In this document: one piece after another, positions 35,860 to 43,340 of the stretch
Numbering within the stretch: the first letter of the stretch is position 1
Layout of the letters: every line of letters starts with the position of its first letter
DNA from: Aequorivita soesokkakensis
GTDB taxonomy: Bacteria; Bacteroidota; Bacteroidia; Flavobacteriales; Flavobacteriaceae
NCBI RefSeq assembly: GCF_001641085.1
Contig: NZ_LXIE01000021.1
Location: 1 to 43,340, forward strand
Reading direction: 5' to 3'
Length of the DNA: 43,340 bases
The notes under the pieces: model-generated
The model's database searches: none
What the model was told of the DNA's origin: nothing
Seen by the model: only the letters and a program-made list of their open reading frames with translations
Translations under genes and position numbers: made by a program

Positions 35860-36008
35860 ATCAAAACGGCATAACAACCAAGATGATAAAATAAAGTAAC
35901 GTTCTTTTACACCATTTTTTCAAATCGCTTATGAAGCTAACGCTCGCAAGACGGTTAGCCTCTAAAAGTTTGAAAAAATAAAAAGAAAACACTTTACAGG
36001 CTTTTTTT
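35860..36008 (+). ncRNA. Candidate small RNA forming one long rod, 6S-like in shape
   Basis: Nested arms are GTAA (35896-35899) with TTAC (35994-35997), TTCTTTT (35902-35908) with AAAAGAA (35981-35987), 11 bp at 35914-35924 with 35969-35979, and GA+GCTAAC (35933-35941) with GTTAGC+TC (35954-35962). Between the 11-bp arm and the tip is an asymmetric open bubble (8 and 6 bases). A run of seven T follows at 36002-36008. One long stem with a central bubble and a ~150-base length is how 6S RNA, the RNA polymerase decoy, looks. I infer possible kinship with flavobacterial 6S RNA from shape alone. It could instead be an inverted-repeat element. Confidence 0.45.
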
Positions 36009-36041
36009 GATTGCTTGAGGTACTCACGATCTTTAGATTAT

Positions 36042-36262
36042 TAGTATTGAGATTGAAAAAAGTTTTTGGGTCAGTTTTTTGAAAATGGCATTAACCTCAC
36101 GGAAGATGCAAATTACAAAATTTTGAACCCGTGTAAGTAAGCAACGATCGCAAGGGTATAATAAACTTGCCCAGAATTCGCTCCGGTGAATTGGTCGGTA
36201 AAAGTTTACTTTACAAGGAGCCATATCACAATGTATTTATACAGTGATATGGCTTTTCTTGT
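36042..36262 (+). ncRNA. Candidate second small RNA: four consecutive hairpins ending in a strong terminator
   Basis: A weak box TAGTATTG (36042-36049) precedes about 200 bases without a convincing reading frame. Hairpins stand in a row: GCAAG/CTTGC (36150-36170), CC+AATTC/GAATT+GG (36171-36194), GTAAA/TTTAC (36198-36214) and a terminator (36220-36253). No tmRNA, RNase P, SRP or tRNA signature is present. The terminator needs a transcript, and none of the known genes reaches it. Confidence 0.4.
36220..36262 (+). terminator. Strong terminator with no annotated gene upstream
   Basis: A 10-bp perfect stem GCCATATCAC (36220-36229) with GTGATATGGC (36244-36253), extended inward by TGTA/TACA after a two-base bulge, then TTTTCTTGTTTT. 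Confidence 0.85.
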
Positions 36263-36283
36263 TTTAGATACTTTTCATTCGAT

Positions 36284-36390
36284 GAGTTGAGGGGTTGAGA
36301 AGTTTAGAGTTGAACTAATGACTTATTTTTTTAATTTCCCTCAACTCCTCAACCCCCTCAACTTTTAAACTCCTAAACTTATAAACTCCT
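36284..36390. repeat. Inverted array of degenerate 8-bp repeats upstream of icd
   Basis: The left arm (36284-36313) contains GAGTTGAGGGGTTGAG. The right arm (36338-36390) reads as tandem octamers TCAACTCC, TCAACCCC(C), TCAACTTT, TAAACTCC, TAAACTTA, TAAACTCC, complementary to the left. The spacer is 24 bases and AT-rich. It lies just before the icd promoter. Confidence 0.75.
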
Positions 36391-36420
36391 TTCAGAAGCT
36401 CTTCCAAATCGCTATATTTG
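36390..36420 (+). promoter_or_regulatory. icd promoter
   Basis: TTTC (36390-36393), 19 bases, then TATATTTG (36413-36420), a perfect TAnnTTTG. Leader of about 38 bases. Confidence 0.65.
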
Positions 36421-36430
36421 CATTCCTTAA

Positions 36431-38692
<2,262 letters not shown>

Positions 38693-38707
38693 TAATCTAA
38701 CCGTTTT

Positions 38708-38738
38708 AAAACCTTCAGTACAGCTGGAGGTTTTTTTA
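38708..38738 (+). terminator. Rho-independent terminator after icd
   Basis: Stem 38709-38718 with 38724-38733 (one G-T pair) and loop TACAG, then a T-run. Confidence 0.88.
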
Positions 38739-38756
38739 TATATAACAATCAAACAT

Positions 38757-41117
38757 TTGAAAAAAATACTAACTTTTCTACTTTTTCTCGGAAGCTTTAC
38801 AACCTTCGCTCAGGAAAAATTTACTATCAGCGGCACAATTTCTGAAGCGGATACAGGCGAAACTTTGATTGGTGTAAATGTTATCATCCCTTCCCTGCAA
38901 ACGGGGACAGTAACCAATCAGTACGGTTATTATTCCATTACACTTCCCAAAGGTGATTATGAAATTGTTTATAGCAGCATTGGTTTTGCTTCACAAAAAA
39001 TTCAAATTTCCCTGGCCGAAAACATAAAAAAAGATTTGGAATTGGCCACCGACACTGAAAGTCTGGATGAAGTGGTGATAGAAACCGATAACGAAAGACT
39101 AGATGTGCGAAGTTCGCAAATGAGCGCCAACACACTTTCCACCACAACCATTAAAAAAATTCCTGTGGTTTTGGGTGAAGTTGATGTTATCAAAGCAATA
39201 ACGCTGCTTCCCGGAGTTACGAGTGCGGGCGAGGGCGCCAGCGGTTTTAACGTCCGCGGTGGCGCTGCTGATCAAAATTTAATTTTGTTGGATGAAGCTA
39301 CACTCTACAATTCTTCGCATTTGTTCGGTTTCTTTTCGGTTTTTAATCCAGATGCCATTAAAGATTTGACGCTTTACAAAGGCGGAATTCCGGCCCGTTA
39401 TGGTGGAAGAATTTCTTCAGTTTTGGATATTTACCAAAAAGACGGAAACAAGCGGGAATATCATGCCAGCGGCGGGATTGGATTGGTCGCCAGCCGTTTG
39501 CTTTTGGAAGGCCCCATAAAAAAGGACGAAGCATCGTTTTTGATTGGAGGAAGAAGTAGCTATGCGCACTTGTTTTTGCCTCTTTTCGACAATGATAATG
39601 TAGCATACTTTTATGATTTGAATGCCAAGCTTAGTTATAACCTAAACGATAATAATCGCCTTTATTTGTCCGGTTATTTTGGAAGAGATGTTTTTGAAAT
39701 CTCTGATAGCTTCGCGAATAGCTTTGGAAATACAACCCTAAACCTACGCTGGAACCATCTTTTTTCAGATAAATTGTTTTCGAATCTATCTTTGATTTAT
39801 TCAGATTATTATTACGGTTTGGAACTAAAATTTGTGGAATTCGATTTTGATAGCGGCATTCGAAACTTTAATTTGAAGTATGATTTTTCGCATTACATTT
39901 CAAACAACGTAGATTTGCGCTACGGAATCAACAGTATTTATTACAAATTCAATCCAGGTGATGTAACGCCAACTACGGAAGATTCTGGAATCAATTCTTT
40001 TAAACTTACTGATAAATACGCTTGGGAAAACGCAGCTTACGTTGATGCCGAAATAGATCTTTCAGATAAAATCTCGGTACAGGCTGGGCTTCGTTTATCT
40101 ACTTTCAACCGTTTGGGGCAAGACCAACTGTTTTTATACGAAAACGACAACCCGATAATTTACAATCCAAGTTTGGATATTTATCAAAAAGCAACGCCCA
40201 TAGATACCGTTTCGTTCAGCAGAAGTGAAACAATAAAATCTTTTGCCAATTTGGAGCCGCGCTTTGCAATTTCCTATTTGCTGAATGACGATTCTTCCAT
40301 AAAAGCGAGCTATAACAGGATGATCCAATACATTCATTTAATCAGCAACACCACTTCCCCGACGCCTTTTGATATTTATGCGCCGAGCGGAAAATATATT
40401 GAACCACAGTTGGGAGATCAAGTGGCATTGGGGTATTTCAGAAATTTCAAAAATTATTCCCTCGAAGTGGAAACTTTTTACAAAAAGGTAAAAAATCGTT
40501 TGGATTATGTGGACGATGCCGATTTAATTGCAAACGACGCGGTGGAACAAATTCTGCTGAAAAGTGAAGCAAGAGCTTACGGACTTGAAGTTCTTTTCAA
40601 GAAAAACACAGGAAAATTGCAAGGTTGGATTGCTTATACCCTTTCAAAAAGTGAACAAAAAACACCTGGAAGAACACCTATAGAAACTGGAATAAACAAT
40701 GGTGAATGGTACAATTCGGCCTGGGACAAAACGCACGATATTTCTGTAACTGGACAATATGAACTTACCAATAAATGGTCTTTTGGCGCAAATTTCATTT
40801 TCCAAACAGGAATACCAACAACTTATCCGGAAGGGCAATATGAATACAACGGTGTGGTTGTTCCGGTTTACGAAGCCCGAAACAGCAGTCGCCTTTCTGC
40901 TTTTCACCGTATGGATCTTTCCGCAACTTGGACACCAAAACCAGAAAGCACAAAACGCTGGAAAGGTGAATGGGTTTTCAGCATTTACAATGCCTACAAT
41001 CGTAAAAATGCGGCTTCCGTATCGTTTCGCGAAAACACTGATATTAATCAAAATGAAGCCGTTCGGCTTTCCATTTTTGGGATAATCCCTTCGGTAACCT
41101 ATAATTTTAAATTTTAA
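38757..41117 (+). CDS. TonB-dependent receptor with N-terminal carboxypeptidase-regulatory-like domain
   Basis: The 786-residue outer-membrane protein starts at TTG 38757 with a signal peptide (MKKILTFLLFLGSFTTFAQ). Residues about 22-100 form a CarboxypepD_reg-like domain (FTISGTISEADTGETLIGVNV). The plug follows (GASGFNVRGGAADQNLILLDEATLYN) and then a ~550-residue beta-barrel ending in an aromatic residue (SVTYNFKF). It imports a large or rare ligand using TonB energy. It is shorter than a SusC and its partner is a DUF4249 lipoprotein (four bases away), not a SusD, so the ligand need not be a glycan. Confidence 0.93.
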   Translation: MKKILTFLLFLGSFTTFAQEKFTISGTISEADTGETLIGVNVIIPSLQTGTVTNQYGYYSITLPKGDYEIVYSSIGFASQKIQISLAENIKKDLELATDTESLDEVVIETDNERLDVRSSQMSANTLSTTTIKKIPVVLGEVDVIKAITLLPGVTSAGEGASGFNVRGGAADQNLILLDEATLYNSSHLFGFFSVFNPDAIKDLTLYKGGIPARYGGRISSVLDIYQKDGNKREYHASGGIGLVASRLLLEGPIKKDEASFLIGGRSSYAHLFLPLFDNDNVAYFYDLNAKLSYNLNDNNRLYLSGYFGRDVFEISDSFANSFGNTTLNLRWNHLFSDKLFSNLSLIYSDYYYGLELKFVEFDFDSGIRNFNLKYDFSHYISNNVDLRYGINSIYYKFNPGDVTPTTEDSGINSFKLTDKYAWENAAYVDAEIDLSDKISVQAGLRLSTFNRLGQDQLFLYENDNPIIYNPSLDIYQKATPIDTVSFSRSETIKSFANLEPRFAISYLLNDDSSIKASYNRMIQYIHLISNTTSPTPFDIYAPSGKYIEPQLGDQVALGYFRNFKNYSLEVETFYKKVKNRLDYVDDADLIANDAVEQILLKSEARAYGLEVLFKKNTGKLQGWIAYTLSKSEQKTPGRTPIETGINNGEWYNSAWDKTHDISVTGQYELTNKWSFGANFIFQTGIPTTYPEGQYEYNGVVVPVYEARNSSRLSAFHRMDLSATWTPKPESTKRWKGEWVFSIYNAYNRKNAASVSFRENTDINQNEAVRLSIFGIIPSVTYNFKF

Positions 41118-41121
41118 GAGT

Positions 41122-41919
41122 ATGAAGAAGTTATTTTTATTGGTGATTTTCTTCGGAATAGTTACTTCCTGTGAAGATGTAATTGATGTTGAGCTTAATG
41201 ATGCACCACCGAGGTTGGTAGTAGAAGCAAATTTGAATGTTTGGGAAGATGGCAGTAATAGTGCAGCAGTCAGGTTAACCACTACTGCGCCTTTTTTTGA
41301 TAATGATGTTCCTTTTGTTACTGATGCATCAATCACCGTCACGGACGAAAATGGTATTGTTTATCCTTTTAATTATACCCAAGACGGCGTTTACGTGTCA
41401 AGCATTGCGCTTCAATTGAACATAGAATATAAATTGACTATACTTTATAAAGAAGAAACCTATACAGCCACGGAAACGCTTTACACTGTTTCCCCTTTGG
41501 AATTTGTTGAACAGCGTGATGATGGTGGTTTTACAGGGGAAGATATTGAGCTAAAAGCATTTTTCACCGATCCAGCAGGCGAACAAAACTTTTATTTTTT
41601 TGAAGGACTCTCAGAAAGAGGTGACGTTTTAGACGTTTATAAAGATGAGTTTTTTGATGGAAATACCATCTTTGGATATTATTTGGTTGAAGATTTAGCG
41701 CCCGCTGACGAAGTACAGTTCAATATTTACGGCGTAAGTGAAGCGTATTATAACTTTATGTTTATCCTTTTACAACAAACTGGAGGCGGTGGTGGTCCTT
41801 TTGAAACACAGCCAGCAACCGTTCGTGGCAACATTATAAACGAAACAAATCCTGATAATTATCCGTTGGGCTATTTTAGGGTTTCAGAAGTCTCTACACT
41901 TAATTATACTGTTCAATAA
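41122..41919 (+). CDS. DUF4249 family lipoprotein, partner of the TonB receptor
   Basis: The 265-residue lipoprotein has the signal MKKLFLLVIFFGIVTSC with the lipidated Cys at 17. The mature N-terminus EDVIDVELNDAPPRLVVEANL is characteristic of DUF4249. The protein is made of beta-strands with an acidic surface and should sit at the outer membrane. DUF4249 genes nearly always follow a TonB receptor with a regulatory-like domain, as here with a 4-base gap, so it probably works as the receptor's surface or periplasmic partner. The ligand is unknown. Confidence 0.9.
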   Translation: MKKLFLLVIFFGIVTSCEDVIDVELNDAPPRLVVEANLNVWEDGSNSAAVRLTTTAPFFDNDVPFVTDASITVTDENGIVYPFNYTQDGVYVSSIALQLNIEYKLTILYKEETYTATETLYTVSPLEFVEQRDDGGFTGEDIELKAFFTDPAGEQNFYFFEGLSERGDVLDVYKDEFFDGNTIFGYYLVEDLAPADEVQFNIYGVSEAYYNFMFILLQQTGGGGGPFETQPATVRGNIINETNPDNYPLGYFRVSEVSTLNYTVQ

Positions 41920-41934
41920 CCATTTTTTTAATCG

Positions 41935-41942
41935 TAAATTTG
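41935..41942 (+). promoter_or_regulatory. -7 box abutting the murQ start codon
   Basis: TAAATTTG, a perfect TAnnTTTG, followed by AAT and then the murQ ATG. GTTC (41911-41914) stands 20 bases upstream as a weak -33 element. If used, the murQ mRNA would be leaderless. Confidence 0.4.
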
Positions 41943-41945
41943 AAT

Positions 41946-42761
41946 ATGTCTTTTATTAAAACAACGGAATCCGATTCAAAATACAATCATTTGGAAAAAA
42001 TGAGCGTTTCCGAATTGCTTCAAAACATCAACAACGAAGACAAAACCGTTGCATTTTCTGTTGAAAAATCACTTCCCCAGATTGAAAAACTTACCGAAAA
42101 AGTAGTTGAAAAATTAAAGGATGGAGGAAGGTTGTTTTACATAGGCGCAGGAACGAGTGGCCGTTTGGGAATTGTAGATGCCAGTGAATGTCCGCCAACT
42201 TTTGGTGTTCCGTACGATTTAGTTATCGGTTTGATAGCAGGTGGCGACACCGCCATTCGTAAAGCCGTAGAGTTTGCTGAAGATTCCGAAAACCAAGGTT
42301 GGCAAGATCTTCAGAAAGAAAACATTTCAAAAAAAGATATTGTTATTGGCATTGCAGCTTCGGGAACAACTCCTTACGTAATTGGAGCACTTAAGAAATG
42401 TAATGAAAACAATATTTTCACAGGTTGTATAACTTGCAATGAAGGAAGCCCTTTGGCGGTTACAGCAAAGTTTCCAATCGTTGTTACGGTTGGACCCGAA
42501 TTTGTTACTGGAAGTTCGCGAATGAAAGCTGGAACGGCTCAAAAATTAGTTTTGAATATGATATCAACCACTGCGATGATTCAACTGGGAAGAGTAAAAG
42601 GAAACAAAATGGTTGATATGCAATTGAGCAACAACAAACTTGTGGATCGCGGTGTACGAATGATTATGGAAGAATTGAATGTTTCAGAAAGAGAAGCGCA
42701 AGTACTTTTAGAAAAACATAAAAATGTTCGCAACGCAATAAACAATTTTCAAAATGGGTAA
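41946..42761 (+). CDS. murQ: N-acetylmuramic acid 6-phosphate etherase
   Basis: The 271-residue SIS-domain enzyme removes lactate from MurNAc-6-phosphate to give GlcNAc-6-phosphate, a step of peptidoglycan recycling. The opening TESDSKYNHLEKMSV fixes the start at ATG 41946. Motifs GAGTSGRLGIVDASECPPTFG (with the catalytic Glu), IAGGDTAIRKAVEFAED and TGSSRMKAGTAQKLVLNM are all present. It lies 26 bases after the DUF4249 gene and overlaps the DUF6095 gene by eight bases. The company of a TonB receptor suggests, but does not show, uptake of wall fragments. Confidence 0.95.
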   Translation: MSFIKTTESDSKYNHLEKMSVSELLQNINNEDKTVAFSVEKSLPQIEKLTEKVVEKLKDGGRLFYIGAGTSGRLGIVDASECPPTFGVPYDLVIGLIAGGDTAIRKAVEFAEDSENQGWQDLQKENISKKDIVIGIAASGTTPYVIGALKKCNENNIFTGCITCNEGSPLAVTAKFPIVVTVGPEFVTGSSRMKAGTAQKLVLNMISTTAMIQLGRVKGNKMVDMQLSNNKLVDRGVRMIMEELNVSEREAQVLLEKHKNVRNAINNFQNG

Positions 42762-42978
42762 AGAACACACAGATTTTGATTTATTGAAGAAGGGTTTAAA
42801 ATTTATGGCATTCGCATTGCCTTTGCTCTTTTTGAGCCCATATCTATTAACTCTTTCATTTTTGAATAAAGAAACGTTTATGTTTTATGTGTTTCTTTTC
42901 TTTGGAATTATAGCTGGTGCAGGTGCTATTTATCTTTGTTTTAAAGGGATAAATACTATTTTGAAGTCCATCTTTTAA
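42754..42978 (+). CDS. DUF6095 family small membrane protein
   Basis: The 74-residue protein has two membrane helices (about residues 16-35 and 44-67) separated by a short LNKETF turn. From memory it resembles the flavobacterial DUF6095 family, often encoded just after murQ. Function unknown. Its start overlaps the murQ end by eight bases, so it is translated from the same mRNA. Confidence 0.8.
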   Translation: MGKEHTDFDLLKKGLKFMAFALPLLFLSPYLLTLSFLNKETFMFYVFLFFGIIAGAGAIYLCFKGINTILKSIF

Positions 42979-43036
42979 CTTTCCCGTATACTTTCCCTAC
43001 CCGTTTAGACTAATTAGAAAATTTCTCTTTATCCCA

Positions 43037-43074
43037 TAAAAAAAAGCCTTCACCAAATAAATGGTGAAGGCTTT
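43037..43074 (-). terminator. Terminator of the rRNA operon
   Basis: A 12-bp perfect stem (43043-43054 with 43063-43074) and 8-base loop is followed on the minus strand by a T-run. It lies just past the 5S rRNA 3' end and may also stop rightward transcripts from DUF6095. Confidence 0.92.
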
Positions 43075-43079
43075 AAAGG

Positions 43080-43185
43080 AAGGCGGCGACCTACTCTCCC
43101 ACGAGATGCAGTACCATCGGCGCAAACGGGCTTAACTTCTCTGTTCGGAAAGGTAAGAGGTGAGCCCCGTCGCTATAACCACCTT
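43080..43185 (-). rRNA. rrf: 5S ribosomal RNA
   Basis: On the minus strand the sequence runs from AAGGTGGTTATAGCGACGGG through the conserved CCGAACAGAGAAGTTAAGCC to GGGAGAGTAGGTCGCCGCCTT. The two ends pair as helix I. It is about 106 bases, short but usual for this group. It is the last gene of an rRNA operon whose 23S and 16S lie to the right, outside the window. Ends are placed by pairing and may be off by a few bases. Confidence 0.96.
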
Positions 43186-43340
43186 AGTTATCGGTATTAG
43201 GGATCAGGTTGTAGGGATTAGTCTGTACTAATCCAAGTTCCTAATCTACTAATGCCCCCCAGCATCCGCCGGGAAAATATCTTGACATAGGGAAACAAAC
43301 AATAGGGGAAAAGCTGAACCTTGCTTAAAAAAAGAGTTTG
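43186..43340 (-). other. 23S-5S internal transcribed spacer (partial)
   Basis: The 155 bases upstream of the 5S on its own strand show no tRNA and no recognisable 23S 3' end. There is a perfect 8-bp hairpin GGATTAGT / ACTAATCC (43215-43234). Toward the right edge the bases around TTTCCCTATGTCAAGATATTTT look like rRNA-operon antitermination or processing sequence. The 23S end must lie beyond the window. Confidence 0.65.

Noticed and set aside
36033-36224. Minus-strand frame of 63 codons in the rplS-icd gap
   Set aside because: No signal, motif or promoter; the region is better explained by consecutive hairpins on the plus strand.
36042-36253. tmRNA, RNase P RNA, SRP RNA or tRNA in the rplS-icd gap
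   Set aside because: None of the invariant segments of these RNAs is present (no TTCGA arm with CCA, no GGAAAGTCC, no SRP tetraloop region).
40644-41342. Minus-strand frame of 232 codons inside the TonB receptor gene
   Set aside because: It is antisense to a well-supported gene across a gene boundary, and its translation has no recognisable domain.

Overview
The window reads as chromosomal core DNA of a member of the Flavobacteriaceae (Bacteroidota). The grounds are low G+C, promoters of the TTTG / TAnnTTTG type, few Shine-Dalgarno sites, type IX secretion cargo, a TonB receptor paired with a DUF4249 lipoprotein, DUF4835, DUF6913 and DUF6095 proteins, a monomeric isocitrate dehydrogenase and the order bamD-rpoZ-coaBC-DUF4835-recN. 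The genus cannot be fixed by eye. I see no prophage, insertion sequence, CRISPR array or tRNA.

Bases 1-14958 are all on the minus strand. The left end is a large partial secreted adhesin-like gene. Then, read right to left in transcription order, come a GNAT acetyltransferase, prmC, a LOG-family gene, aqpZ, ligA, DUF6913, dapA, bamD, rpoZ, coaBC, DUF4835, recN and fabI. The prmC neighbourhood is dense in short repeats, one of them inside the gene.

Bases 14987-22313 run mostly rightward: ribD, an EamA transporter, a YigZ protein, a leftward thioesterase, dnaA, a low-molecular-weight tyrosine phosphatase, a secreted sugar dehydrogenase and an RsmI-like methyltransferase. Bases 22317-25491 are a leftward cell-wall block: dapF, GNAT and mltG, followed by a lysozyme-fold protein with its own promoter. 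dapA and dapF both feed meso-diaminopimelate, so the window holds both early and late wall-precursor genes as well as wall-cleaving enzymes and murQ.

Bases 25868-42978 run rightward: htrA, a long-form GAPDH, a cadherin/LRR-like lipoprotein, DUF748, a TPR protein with trmD, a PH-domain gene broken by an in-frame stop, a DUF885 peptidase-like lipoprotein, rplS, icd, a TonB receptor with a DUF4249 partner, murQ and DUF6095. A 5S rRNA lies at the right edge on the minus strand, the tail of an rRNA operon entering from outside.

The least explained part is the roughly 700-base gap between rplS and icd (35768-36463). It holds a long rod-shaped hairpin with its own promoter and a T-run, resembling 6S RNA in shape. 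It also holds a second run of four hairpins ending in a strong terminator, and an inverted array of 8-bp repeats. Other leads are 7-bp tandem repeats at separate loci including inside prmC, promoter boxes that almost touch start codons (ligA, dapF, murQ), a probable L19 leader, and a G+C-rich module at the left end of the adhesin gene.
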